NCBI RefSeq assembly: GCF_900102695.1
Contig: NZ_FMVW01000002.1
Location: 248,001 to 312,000, forward strand
Direction: 5' to 3'
DNA from: Afifella marina DSM 2698
Lineage (GTDB): Bacteria; Pseudomonadota; Alphaproteobacteria; Rhizobiales; Afifellaceae
DNA: 64,000 bases
Shown: piece after piece, positions 16,708 through 25,178 of the stretch
How the letters are laid out: each line of letters opens with the position of its first letter
Position numbering within the stretch: the first letter of the stretch is position 1
Position numbers and translations under genes: made by a program
Notes under the pieces: generated by a model
Told to the model about the DNA's origin: nothing
Database searches by the model: none
What the model saw: only the letters and a program-made list of their open reading frames with translations

Positions 16708-17346
16708 GTGGTTCGGCTTCCAGTCGAGGTCGATGGCATGCTGGTTCTGGAAGAAGAGAACGGCGATCTGTACGTGCGGATGCAGGAGCAAAAACTTCTG
16801 CGTCAGTGCGACTACATGACGAATTGTATCGAGATCGGAATACAGCAGGGTCGGGCTTTCGATAAATACATGTTGTGGGTGCTCAACCATATCGCGGTGG
16901 CCAATATCTCGGCATTCGGCGGGCGCTATCGGGAGGAGCCCATTTACGTTGGCGACCACAAGCCCCCGCATTTCAAGGATGTCGCCGATTGGATGGACCG
17001 TTTCATCTCCAACGTGCATGAAAACTGGTACATTTGGACCCCGACCGAACTCGCGGCCTACGGGTTATGGCGTCTGAATTGGATACACCCCTTTATCGAG
17101 GGAAACGGCAGAACCGCGCGAGCGGCCAGCTATTATCTTCTTTGCGTCCGCGCGGGGGCGTTGCTGCCGGGCCGGAAGATCCTCCCAGAGCGCATCCGCG
17201 AGGACCGACGCGGGTATGAAGACGCTTTAGCCGCAGCCGATCAGGCTTGGGAAAACGGCCATCTCGATTTCACCGAGATGGAAGATTATCTGGCTGCGCT
17301 GGTGCAGGCGCAGCTCGATGACGAGGGCCTGCCTTATCAGCGATAA
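16708..17346 (+). CDS. Fic family protein (AMP-transferase fold)
   Basis: 212 aa from GTG at 16708, or 202 aa from ATG at 16738; the codon before 16708 is a stop. The complete Fic active-site motif HPFIEGNGRTAR is present around residues 127-138, with catalytic His, the metal-binding Glu and anion-binding Arg. An upstream flap segment (FGGRYREEPIYVGDHKPP) matches family members. Fic enzymes usually transfer AMP to Tyr/Thr/Ser of target proteins such as gyrase/topoisomerase IV in FicT toxins. No inhibitory motif is obvious within the protein, so control should come from the small gene upstream. The pair interrupts proB-proA. Confidence 0.88.
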   Translation: MVRLPVEVDGMLVLEEENGDLYVRMQEQKLLRQCDYMTNCIEIGIQQGRAFDKYMLWVLNHIAVANISAFGGRYREEPIYVGDHKPPHFKDVADWMDRFISNVHENWYIWTPTELAAYGLWRLNWIHPFIEGNGRTARAASYYLLCVRAGALLPGRKILPERIREDRRGYEDALAAADQAWENGHLDFTEMEDYLAALVQAQLDDEGLPYQR

Positions 17347-17435
17347 GGCTCTGCCCTTGCTCCTCTTGCGCCTTGCCCCTCTTGCGCCCGCCGCGCTAAC
17401 AGCACTTGTTCCCCTCCAAAAACGTGGAGACGAAG

Positions 17436-18722
17436 ATGGTTTTCGCAGCCCTGCGACAGAACAACGACGCCGCTGCCTTGATGGCTGAAATGGGCATTCG
17501 TGCCCGCGCGGCTTCGCGACCGCTTGGGCTTGCGACGACGGACGAGAAGAATACGGCGCTGCAAGCGATGGCGGATGCCGTACGCGGACGCGCCGACGAG
17601 ATTCTGGACGCCAATGCGCGCGACATGCAGCGTGGCGAGGCGGACGGGCTCGCGCCCGCGATGCTCGACCGGCTGAAGCTCGATGCGGCGCGCATCGAGG
17701 CGATCGCGAAGAGCCTTGAAGAGGTGGCGGCGCTGCCCGATCCGGTCGGCGACGTGATCGCCTCCTGGGAGCGGCCGAACGGGCTCAAGATTTCGCGCGT
17801 GCGCACGCCGCTCGGCGTCATCGGCGTGATCTATGAGAGCCGGCCGAACGTCACCGCCGATGCGGGTGCGCTCTGCCTCAAGGCTGGCAATGCCGTGATT
17901 TTGCGCGGGGGCTCGGATTCGCTGGAGAGTTCTTCGGCGATCCATGCCTGCCTGAGCGAAGGGCTGCGCGTCGCCGGACTGCCGGAGGATGCGATCCAAC
18001 TCGTGCCGCTGCGCGACCGCGCGGCCGTCGGCGAAATGCTCGCGGGCCTTGCCGGCAATCTCGACGTCATCGTGCCGCGCGGCGGGCGCAGCCTGGTGGA
18101 GCGGGTGCAGAAGGAGGCGCGGGTGCCGGTTTTCGCGCATCTGGAAGGCGTCTGCCACGTCTATGTGCACGAGGCGGCGGATCTGCAGATGGCGGTGGAC
18201 GTGACCGTCAATTCCAAGCTCCGGCGCACCGGGATCTGCGGCGCGGCGGAGACGCTGCTCGTCGATGAGGCCGTGGCCAAGACGCATCTTGAACCGATCC
18301 TGTCGGCGCTTTCCATGGGCGGCTGCGAGATCCGCGGCGACGAGAATGTGCGGGCACTCTTCCCGCAGGCCCATGCGGCGACCGAGGAGGACTGGCCTAA
18401 GGAATATCTCGACAAGATCATCGCCGTGAAGGTGGTGGACGGCGTCGAGGCGGCGAGCGAGCACATCGCCCGCTACGGGTCCGGCCATACGGAGACGATC
18501 ATCACGCAGGATGAGGCGGCGGCCCGCCGGTTCATGGCGCTCGTCGATTCCGCCATCGTGCTGCACAATGCTTCCACCCAATTCGCCGATGGCGGCGAGT
18601 TCGGCATGGGGGCGGAGATCGGCATCGCGACGGGGCGGATGCACGCCCGCGGGCCCGTCGGCGTGGAGCAGCTGACGAGCTTCAAATACTGCGTTTATGG
18701 CAGCGGCCAGACGCGGACCTAG
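17436..18722 (+). CDS. proA: Glutamate-5-semialdehyde dehydrogenase (gamma-glutamyl phosphate reductase)
   Basis: 428 aa from the ATG at 17436; the frame opens earlier at a TTG (17406) with no good ribosome site. Family segments are [31 protein letters not shown], the active-site cysteine in [15 protein letters not shown] and the C-terminal [19 protein letters not shown]. It reduces gamma-glutamyl phosphate with NADPH in the second step of proline synthesis. It ends with TAG in the same frame as nadD, which has no normal start codon. Confidence 0.95.
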   Translation: MVFAALRQNNDAAALMAEMGIRARAASRPLGLATTDEKNTALQAMADAVRGRADEILDANARDMQRGEADGLAPAMLDRLKLDAARIEAIAKSLEEVAALPDPVGDVIASWERPNGLKISRVRTPLGVIGVIYESRPNVTADAGALCLKAGNAVILRGGSDSLESSSAIHACLSEGLRVAGLPEDAIQLVPLRDRAAVGEMLAGLAGNLDVIVPRGGRSLVERVQKEARVPVFAHLEGVCHVYVHEAADLQMAVDVTVNSKLRRTGICGAAETLLVDEAVAKTHLEPILSALSMGGCEIRGDENVRALFPQAHAATEEDWPKEYLDKIIAVKVVDGVEAASEHIARYGSGHTETIITQDEAAARRFMALVDSAIVLHNASTQFADGGEFGMGAEIGIATGRMHARGPVGVEQLTSFKYCVYGSGQTRT

Positions 18723-18737
18723 GGGCGAGGCGCAGCG

Positions 18738-19370
18738 ATCTCCAGTTCGTTACACAAAGCCCGCGACAGCCGGATTTACGAAGGCCTCCCGCCGCATGGG
18801 CGGGGGCAGCGGATCGGGCTTTACGGCGGCTCGTTCAATCCGCCGCATATCGGACACCGGCAGGTGGCGCTCCGGGCGCTGCGGCTTTTGCAGCTCGATC
18901 AGGTGTGGTGGCTGGTGACGCCGGGCAATCCCTTGAAGGCGCCGCATGGCTTAAAGCCGTTGCGGGAGCGGCTGGAAGCGACGGCGCGGATCGCGAGCCA
19001 TCCGCGCTTCAAGGTGACGGCGATCGAAAACCGCTGGCACATCCGCTTCACGGCCGACCTCGTGGCGCGACTTGCGGCACGCGAGCCGGCGACGCGCTTC
19101 GTCTGGATCATGGGCGGCGACAATCTCCAGAACTTTCACCTGTGGGAAAGCTGGCAGGAGATCGCCGCAAGCGTGCCGATCGCCATCGTGCCAAGGCCTG
19201 GTTCTTTGAGTGCGCCGCTTGCCGCGCCGGCGGCCCGGGTTCTCGCTCCCTATCGCCACGGCAACGAATCGGCGGCCTGCCTCGCCGACCTGAGAGCCCC
19301 CGCCTTCGTCGTCCTGCCGGGGCCGCGCACGCCGGTTTCATCGACGGCGCTGCGGGCCGCGAGCGGCTGA
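18738..19370 (+). CDS. nadD: Nicotinate-nucleotide adenylyltransferase, non-canonical start
   Basis: The active-site motif GLYGGSFNPPHIGH is encoded at 18816-18857 and the second nucleotide motif SSTALRA at the C-terminus, so the enzyme is complete: it makes deamido-NAD from NaMN and ATP. Upstream, GLPPHGRGQRI also matches family N-termini, so the start must lie before ~18783. Between the proA TAG (18720-18722, same frame) and the motif there is no ATG, GTG, TTG or CTG in frame. Candidates are ATC at 18738, preceded by GGGGCGAGG at 18722-18730, or ATT at 18774. The first ATG (18864) would delete the active site. The start given here is the ATC and is tentative; a sequence error is the alternative. 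Confidence 0.8.
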   Translation: MSSSLHKARDSRIYEGLPPHGRGQRIGLYGGSFNPPHIGHRQVALRALRLLQLDQVWWLVTPGNPLKAPHGLKPLRERLEATARIASHPRFKVTAIENRWHIRFTADLVARLAAREPATRFVWIMGGDNLQNFHLWESWQEIAASVPIAIVPRPGSLSAPLAAPAARVLAPYRHGNESAACLADLRAPAFVVLPGPRTPVSSTALRAASG

Positions 19371-19597
19371 GATGCGCTAAGGCTATGCCAGAAAGCGCGA
19401 TTTTTCGCGTCACATCGTCCATGACAGGCCTCTTCCGGAGAGATTGGACTTGAAACTGTCATGGTGTCGTTTCTATCTTTAAGGGGTGACACAACGTCAC
19501 CGTAGGCATGTGGCTTACTTTTGGCCCGGCCTATTCACGGCAGGAAGGAAAGAGGATCTTACTCCTGACTACTAGCCAGAGCGAGGCGAGCATTCCG

Positions 19598-19984
19598 ATG
19601 TTTGCGCCTCACGCGTCTCATGCCGGCGCCAACCTTATAGCGGCGGATGAGCTGAAAACCGTCCTCTCGAGCCTGGACGATGCGAAGGCCGAGGATGTTG
19701 TGACCATCGACATCGCCGGGAAATCCGCGCTGGGGGATCACATGGTGGTCGCCTCGGGGCGCTCGCATCGCCATGTCGGCGCCATCGCCGAAAGGGTGAT
19801 CAGCGAGCTCAAGGGCCTCGGCCATAACATTCCGCGGGTCGAAGGGCTGCCCCATTGCGACTGGGTGCTGATCGATACCGGGGACGTGATCGTGCATGTC
19901 TTCCGTCCGGAAGTGCGCGAGTTCTACAACCTGGAAAAGATGTGGTCGGCGGAGCCCTATGCGGAGCGCCGCGTCCAGGGCTGA
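19598..19984 (+). CDS. rsfS: Ribosome silencing factor RsfS
   Basis: 128 aa from the ATG at 19598; an in-frame ATG at 19508 would add 30 unconserved residues. The family core is KAEDVVTIDIAGKSALGDHM, VASGRSHRHVGAIAE, VEGLPHCDWVLIDTGDVIVH and VFRPEVREFYNLEKMW. RsfS binds L14 on the 50S subunit and blocks joining with 30S during starvation. The order nadD-rsfS-rlmH is the standard one. Confidence 0.92.
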   Translation: MFAPHASHAGANLIAADELKTVLSSLDDAKAEDVVTIDIAGKSALGDHMVVASGRSHRHVGAIAERVISELKGLGHNIPRVEGLPHCDWVLIDTGDVIVHVFRPEVREFYNLEKMWSAEPYAERRVQG

Positions 19985-20003
19985 GTAGGCCGGGTTATAC
20001 GCG

Positions 20004-20483
20004 TTGCAGATCCTTGTTCTCGCGGTCGGCCGGATGAAGGCCGGACCGGAAGCCGACCTTGCGGCCCGCTATCTCGAGCGGGTCGGCAAAGCCGGCCGTT
20101 CCGTCGGCATCAGCGGGATCAGCGTGCGCGAAATTGCCGAATCCTCCGCCTCGAGGGCAGACGACCGCAAGGCGGAGGAAGCTGCGAGCCTCAAAAAGCT
20201 TGCGGCGGGATACCCGATCGTGGCGCTCGACGAGACGGGCCGCAATCTCTCCTCCGAAGATTTCGCAGGCCTCATCGGCGGCGAGGCGGAGAAGGGCGTT
20301 TCCGGCCTTTGTCTCGTCATCGGCGGGCCGGACGGGCTCGATGCGAGCCTGCGCGAGGAGGCGATCGCGGCGATCGCCTTCGGACGCATGACATGGCCGC
20401 ACAAGCTCGCCCGTGCCATGCTCGCCGAGCAGGTCTACCGCGCCGTCACCATATTGAGCGGGCATCCTTATCACCGCGCATGA
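20004..20483 (+). CDS. rlmH: 23S rRNA pseudouridine-1915 N3-methyltransferase
   Basis: 159 aa from a TTG at 20004 giving MQILVLAVGRMKAGPEADL. No ATG is available before the conserved start. The SPOUT-fold C-terminus has VALDETGRNLSSEDFA, VIGGPDGL and FGRMTWPHKLARAMLAEQVY, the SAM-binding knot and the rRNA-facing segment. It methylates pseudouridine 1915 on mature 70S ribosomes. It follows rsfS by 19 bp. Confidence 0.94.
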   Translation: MQILVLAVGRMKAGPEADLAARYLERVGKAGRSVGISGISVREIAESSASRADDRKAEEAASLKKLAAGYPIVALDETGRNLSSEDFAGLIGGEAEKGVSGLCLVIGGPDGLDASLREEAIAAIAFGRMTWPHKLARAMLAEQVYRAVTILSGHPYHRA

Positions 20484-20541
20484 GGTGAGCGGTGCTTTCA
20501 GGCGCCTGCGAGAACGCACTTGACCGGACGGGCGTCGGTGA

Positions 20542-22011
20542 GTGTCTCTCCAAAAGGCGTGGCGCATAGCCTTGATCGACTGGCATCGTGAGACGGTGAC
20601 GAATCACTCTCCGACATATCGGGCGCGGATCCTGAGGAACGGCATTCGGGCGGCGGTGCTCGTCTGTGCCGGGCTGCCGCTCGCGTTCGGGCCGAGTTTC
20701 GCCACCGAGACGGAGGTGCCGGACGAGGCGGCTGTGGCGGATGAGGCTGCGGTTACGGGCGATGCGACGACCGGGGGAGGCATGTCCCTGTCCGCCGAAG
20801 CGAGACGCCGGGCGCGGGCGGCCGAGCTCGAAGCGGTGCGGCGCTCGATCGAAGTCTCCAAAAAACGCCAGGAAGCGCTGCGCCGCGAGATCGAGACGGT
20901 GGAAGCCGACCGGGCGAAGCTCAGCAGCGAACTGATTGCGACCGCGCAGCGGCTGCGGCGGGCGGAAAACAGCATCCAGGAAACCGAAGTCCGCCTCGAC
21001 CGGCTGCAGGCCAACGAGGACGGGGTGCGTCTGTCGCTGGAGGCGCGGCGCGAAGTTCTGGGCGAAGTGCTCGCGGCCTTGCAGCGCATGGGCGGCACGC
21101 CGCCGCCGCCGATCCTGTCGCGGCCGGAAGATGCCTTGAAGGCGATCCGCGGTTCGATCCTCGCCGGCGCCGTCCTGCCGGATATTCGCGTGGAGGCAGA
21201 GGCGCTTGCCGCCGATCTCGCCGAGCTCACGCAGCTCAAGGCGCGCATCGAAGAAGAGCACGAGGATCTGAAGAAGCAATATGCGACGCTCGGCGAAGAG
21301 CAGACGCGCATCAATCTGTTGATCGAATCGAAGAAAGAGCAGCGCCAGAGAACCGAGGCGGCACTCACCGACGAACAGAAGAAAGCGGCCGCGCTCGCCG
21401 AAGATGCGAGCGGGCTCGAAGACCTGATCGGCTCGCTGGAAAAAGAGGTCGAGGCCTCGGCGCGGGCCGCCGAAGAGGCGCGACGGGCGGAGGAAGCCGC
21501 CCGCAACAAGACGCCCGAAGAGGCAGCGCGCGATCTCCAGGATACGGCGCGCATGGCACCGGCTGTGGAGTTCGACAAGGCGCGCGGGATTTTGCCGCTG
21601 CCGGCGGCGGGCCCGATCCTGACGCATTTCGGTGAGAAGGACGAATTCGGGGCGCATGCCGGCGGGATTTCGATCGCCACACGTCCGGGTGCGCGTGTTG
21701 TCTCACCCGCCGATGGCTGGGTCGTCTATGCGGGACCCTTCCGCAGCTACGGGCAGGTCTTGATCCTGAACGTCGGGAGCGGATATCATGTTGTTCTGGC
21801 TGGGCTTGAGCGCATAGATGTGGCACTTGGCCAGTTCGTGCTGGCTGGGGAGCCGGTCGCGATTATGGGCGCAGAGCGGCTTGCAAGCCTTAGTGATATT
21901 GACCACACTTCCGCCCAGCCCGTTCTATATGTCGAGTTCCGCAAGGATGGACGGTCGATCGACCCGGATCCGTGGTGGGACCGGCGCGAGCAAAAAGAGG
22001 TTCGAGGATGA
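20542..22011 (+). CDS. EnvC-like murein hydrolase activator (degenerate LytM/M23 domain)
   Basis: 489 aa from GTG at 20542; a GTG at 20596 (residue 19) would put the signal peptide closer to the start. The export segment is VLVCAGLPLAFGPSFATE. Two long coiled-coils cover residues ~75-165 and ~215-330. The C-terminal LytM domain (~350-485) lacks expected zinc ligands: HAGGISIA stands where HxGxD is expected and VLYVEF where LHFE is expected. EnvC-type proteins likewise lost catalysis and instead activate amidases at the division septum. It overlaps ctpA by 4 bp, as commonly found in Hyphomicrobiales. Confidence 0.87.
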   Translation: MSLQKAWRIALIDWHRETVTNHSPTYRARILRNGIRAAVLVCAGLPLAFGPSFATETEVPDEAAVADEAAVTGDATTGGGMSLSAEARRRARAAELEAVRRSIEVSKKRQEALRREIETVEADRAKLSSELIATAQRLRRAENSIQETEVRLDRLQANEDGVRLSLEARREVLGEVLAALQRMGGTPPPPILSRPEDALKAIRGSILAGAVLPDIRVEAEALAADLAELTQLKARIEEEHEDLKKQYATLGEEQTRINLLIESKKEQRQRTEAALTDEQKKAAALAEDASGLEDLIGSLEKEVEASARAAEEARRAEEAARNKTPEEAARDLQDTARMAPAVEFDKARGILPLPAAGPILTHFGEKDEFGAHAGGISIATRPGARVVSPADGWVVYAGPFRSYGQVLILNVGSGYHVVLAGLERIDVALGQFVLAGEPVAIMGAERLASLSDIDHTSAQPVLYVEFRKDGRSIDPDPWWDRREQKEVRG

Positions 22012-23336
22012 TGCGTAAGATGGGCCTGCTGGCCGCAGGAGCGGTCGTTGGCGCGGTGGCCATGGGCGCTGTCGTGCAAGTCGGGCAGACCGGTTCGGCG
22101 ACGGCCGCTTCCTCTGAAACCTACCGCCAACTCAACCTTTTCGGCGACGTCTTCGAACGCGTGCGCAGCGATTATGTCGAGGAGCCTTCGGAGAAGGACC
22201 TGATCGAATCAGCGATCGACGGCATGCTGACCTCGCTCGATCCGCATTCGAGCTATCTCGACCCGAAGAGCTTCCGCGACATGCAGGTGCAGACGCGCGG
22301 CGAATTCGGCGGGCTCGGCATCGAAGTGACGCAGGAGAACGACCTCATCAAGGTCGTGACGCCGATCGAAGATACGCCGGCCGACAAAGCGGGCGTGCGC
22401 GCCGGCGATGTGATCACGCATCTCGACGGCGAGCCGATCGCCGGTCTGTCGCTGCGTGAGGCCGTCGATCAGATGCGCGGCCCGGTGAATTCCCCGATCA
22501 CGCTGACGGTCCGCCGCGAGGGCGTCGAGAAGCCGCTCGAAATCAAGATCATCCGCGACATCATCCAGGTGCGTTCGGTGCGCGACCGCGCCGAGGAGGA
22601 TGTCGGCTATATCCGTATCACGCAGTTCAACGAGCAGACCGCCGACGGCCTCAACGATGCCTTCAGCGAGCTGAAGAAGGAAATCGGCAAGGACAAGCTC
22701 AAGGGCTATATCCTCGATCTGCGCAACAATCCGGGCGGCCTTCTCGACCAGGCGATCGCCGTGTCGGACGATTTCCTCGACAAGGGCGAGATCGTCTCCA
22801 CGCGCGGCCGCAAGGAAGACGACGTGCAGCGCGCGACGGCGCGTGCCGGCGACAAGGCCGACGGCAAGCCGGTCATCGTTCTCGTCAACGGCGCTTCAGC
22901 CTCGGCTTCGGAGATCGTGGCCGGCGCGCTGCAGGATCATCGCCGTGCGACGATCGTCGGCACGCGCTCCTTCGGCAAAGGCTCGGTGCAGACGATCATC
23001 CCGCTTGGCCGCAACGGTGCCATCCGGCTGACGACGGCGCGCTATTACACGCCTTCGGGCCGCTCGATCCAGGCAAAGGGCATCGAGCCGGATATCGAGG
23101 TCGTGCAGGAGCTGCCGGAAGAACTGAAGGGCAGCGAGGAAGCGACGGGCGAGGCCAATCTGCGCGGCCATCTATCGAGCGAGGACGGCGAAGAGGAGAA
23201 GGTCTCCGCGGCGTCGGCCTATGTGCCGGCAGATGCCAAGGACGACAAGCAGCTGCAATATGCGCTTGATCTTCTGCGCGGCATCCAGGTCAACAACCGG
23301 TTTCCGGCGGACCCGTCCCAGGGTATACCTAACTGA
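22008..23336 (+). CDS. ctpA: Carboxyl-terminal processing protease (S41 family, CtpA)
   Basis: 442 aa from the ATG at 22008, overlapping the preceding stop. An N-terminal signal/anchor (MGLLAAGAVVGAVAMGAVV) is followed by a PDZ domain (GGLGIEVTQENDLIKV; DTPADKAGVRAGDVI). The S41 core has the catalytic Ser in NGASASASEIVAGAL and Lys in GTRSFGKGSVQT. It cleaves C-termini of periplasmic proteins and controls peptidoglycan hydrolases. Coupling to the EnvC-like gene suggests a common role in cell-wall turnover. Confidence 0.94.
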   Translation: MMRKMGLLAAGAVVGAVAMGAVVQVGQTGSATAASSETYRQLNLFGDVFERVRSDYVEEPSEKDLIESAIDGMLTSLDPHSSYLDPKSFRDMQVQTRGEFGGLGIEVTQENDLIKVVTPIEDTPADKAGVRAGDVITHLDGEPIAGLSLREAVDQMRGPVNSPITLTVRREGVEKPLEIKIIRDIIQVRSVRDRAEEDVGYIRITQFNEQTADGLNDAFSELKKEIGKDKLKGYILDLRNNPGGLLDQAIAVSDDFLDKGEIVSTRGRKEDDVQRATARAGDKADGKPVIVLVNGASASASEIVAGALQDHRRATIVGTRSFGKGSVQTIIPLGRNGAIRLTTARYYTPSGRSIQAKGIEPDIEVVQELPEELKGSEEATGEANLRGHLSSEDGEEEKVSAASAYVPADAKDDKQLQYALDLLRGIQVNNRFPADPSQGIPN

Positions 23337-23341
23337 CGAAT

Positions 23342-23365
23342 CAGCGGGGCATTCCCGCCCCGCTG
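23342..23365 (+). terminator. Intercistronic GC hairpin after ctpA
   Basis: CAGCGGGGC (23342-23350) pairs with GCCCCGCTG (23357-23365) around a 6-nt loop, ending 1 bp before the next start codon. No T-run follows, so it is more likely an attenuating or stabilising structure than a full stop. Confidence 0.4.
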
Positions 23366-23366
23366 C

Positions 23367-24605
23367 ATGAGCCAGCCGACGGGGTCGATGGCGGCCGACG
23401 AGCTCAATGCACCTTTGAAACGGCCGGCGCGGCCGGCCCGAAAGGGACGGCTGCGCTGGATTTTGTATGTGCCGCTCGTTCTCGCGGCGGTGGTGTTCGT
23501 CACCGCCTTGATGTGGACGGCACTCGTCGATGATCCCGATGGCGGGCGCGCCGTCGCGGTCGCCGAAGTGAAGGGTGCCGGGCCCGAGACGACCGGCAGC
23601 ATCGACAAGACCTCCCTTAAAGATGCGCGCCGCCAGGCGCTTGCGGCTCCCGGCTGGGAGATGGAGGCGGGCGCGAGCGCCCCGTCCGGTGTGGGTTCGC
23701 TCTTCACCGATCCGGCGCAGCCCGACGCGGCCGCCTCTTCCGAGCCGCAAACGGATTTCGAGCGCATGCAGGCGGCCTTGCAGCAGGCGCCGTCGAGCAC
23801 CGCCTTCTTCGCCGGTGCGCCGCTTCCCGAATTGCAGGAAAGTTCCGCCTATGGGCCGCTGCCGCGCATCGGCGACGACGGCACGCTGCCGCGCGACGCC
23901 TATGCGCGGCCGGCCTATCTGGCGCCCGACCAGCCGCATATCGCCATCGTCGTCGGCGGGCTCGGCATCAGCCAGACGGGCACGCAGCGTGCCATCCGGG
24001 CCTTGCCGAGCGACGTCACCTTCGCGTTTGCCGCGACCGGATCGAGCCTCAATCGCTGGGCCGGCGATGCGCGCGCCGACGGACATGAAATCCTCCTGCA
24101 GGCGCCGATGGAGCCTTTCGGCTATCCGAGCACCGATCCGGGCGAGCACACGCTCCTCGTCAGTGCGAAAAGCGGAGCGAATGCCGACAGTCTGGCGTGG
24201 ATTTTGAGCCGAGCCGGCGGCTATACCGGCGTCATGAATTATCTCGGCGGACGGTTTACGTCCGAGACCGATGCGATGCGGCCGCTTCTCGCCAGTCTCG
24301 GCGAGCGCGGCCTTCTCTATGTCGACGACGGCAGTTCGGATCTGAGCGTTGCGGCGCGGCTCGGCCCGTCGCTCGGCACACCGGTCGTGGTGGCCGACAG
24401 GATCATCGACGAGCAGAGGCAGCCGGCCCTGGTGGCCCAGGCGCTCGACGATCTGGAGGCGATCGCGCGCCAGAAGGGGCGGGCCGTTGGCGTCGCCTCG
24501 GCCTTTCCGTCGACCGTGTCGGCGCTGGCGGAATGGATCCCCGAGGCGGAGGCGCGCGGGATCTCGTTCGTGCCGGTGAGCGCCTTGGCGCAGCAAGAGG
24601 AATGA
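23367..24605 (+). CDS. Divergent polysaccharide deacetylase family protein (YibQ/DUF610-like)
   Basis: 412 aa. One transmembrane helix (IILYVPLVLAAVVFVTALMW-like, residues ~30-50) anchors a periplasmic protein. A Pro/Ala/Ser-rich linker reaches ~residue 180, then the domain starts with PHIAIVVGGLGISQTGTQRA. It continues with LQAPMEPFGYPSTDPGEHTL, GVMNYLGGRFTSE and LYVDDGSS. This divergent NodB-like family keeps the barrel but not the usual metal-site motifs. It sits between ctpA and rppH as in many Hyphomicrobiales and is presumed to act on cell-wall or exported glycan. It overlaps rppH by 4 bp. Confidence 0.85.
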   Translation: MSQPTGSMAADELNAPLKRPARPARKGRLRWILYVPLVLAAVVFVTALMWTALVDDPDGGRAVAVAEVKGAGPETTGSIDKTSLKDARRQALAAPGWEMEAGASAPSGVGSLFTDPAQPDAAASSEPQTDFERMQAALQQAPSSTAFFAGAPLPELQESSAYGPLPRIGDDGTLPRDAYARPAYLAPDQPHIAIVVGGLGISQTGTQRAIRALPSDVTFAFAATGSSLNRWAGDARADGHEILLQAPMEPFGYPSTDPGEHTLLVSAKSGANADSLAWILSRAGGYTGVMNYLGGRFTSETDAMRPLLASLGERGLLYVDDGSSDLSVAARLGPSLGTPVVVADRIIDEQRQPALVAQALDDLEAIARQKGRAVGVASAFPSTVSALAEWIPEAEARGISFVPVSALAQQEE

Positions 24606-25129
24606 ACGGCAAGATGTTGCATGAAACCGGCTTTGCGGAGCCGCTCGAAGGTTATCGTCCGTGTGTGGGCCTGGCCGTCTTCAATGCCGACGGGCTCGTC
24701 TTCGTCGGGCGCAGGACGGGCGGCGAGGAGAGTGTCTCCTCCGGCTATGCGTGGCAGATGCCGCAAGGCGGCATCGACCGTGGCGAGACGCCGCTGGAGG
24801 CCGCCAAACGCGAGCTCTACGAGGAGACGGCGATGCGCTCCGTCACGCTTCTCGCCGAATCGCCCCTCTGGTGGCACTACGATCTGCCGGAAGAACTCTG
24901 CCGCTCGGTCTGGAAGGGGCGCTATCGCGGCCAGACGCAGAAATGGTTCGCCTTCCGCTTCGAGGGGGACGAGGCGGAAATCGATATCGGTCCGCATGAC
25001 GGCCACAAGGCCGAATTCCTGCAATGGAACTGGGAGCGCCTGGAGCGGACGCCGGAATTGATCGTGCCGTTCAAGCGCGACGTCTACGAGCGGGTCGCCT
25101 CAGCCTTCGCGGACTTCGCCGCTTCCTGA
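24602..25129 (+). CDS. rppH: RNA pyrophosphohydrolase (Nudix)
   Basis: 175 aa from the ATG at 24602, which overlaps the stop of the deacetylase. RPCVGLAVFNADGLVFVGRR is the RppH N-terminus. The Nudix box GGIDRGETPLEAAKRELYEE is complete in its metal-binding RE..EE residues, with Ala in place of the usual Gly after EET. SVWKGRYRGQTQKWFAFRF is the conserved RNA-binding part. It removes pyrophosphate from 5' triphosphate RNA and starts mRNA decay. Confidence 0.93.
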   Translation: MNGKMLHETGFAEPLEGYRPCVGLAVFNADGLVFVGRRTGGEESVSSGYAWQMPQGGIDRGETPLEAAKRELYEETAMRSVTLLAESPLWWHYDLPEELCRSVWKGRYRGQTQKWFAFRFEGDEAEIDIGPHDGHKAEFLQWNWERLERTPELIVPFKRDVYERVASAFADFAAS

Positions 25130-25178
25130 TCTCCGCCGCAGGCTCGCTGACAGAGCGTGCCGCCCGAAAATCCCCGTC

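Noticed and set aside
18796-18918. ATG at 18796 as the start of nadD
   Set aside because: It is in a different frame (MGGGSGSGF) and would lose the GGSFNPPH motif. No start in the nadD frame is provided by it.
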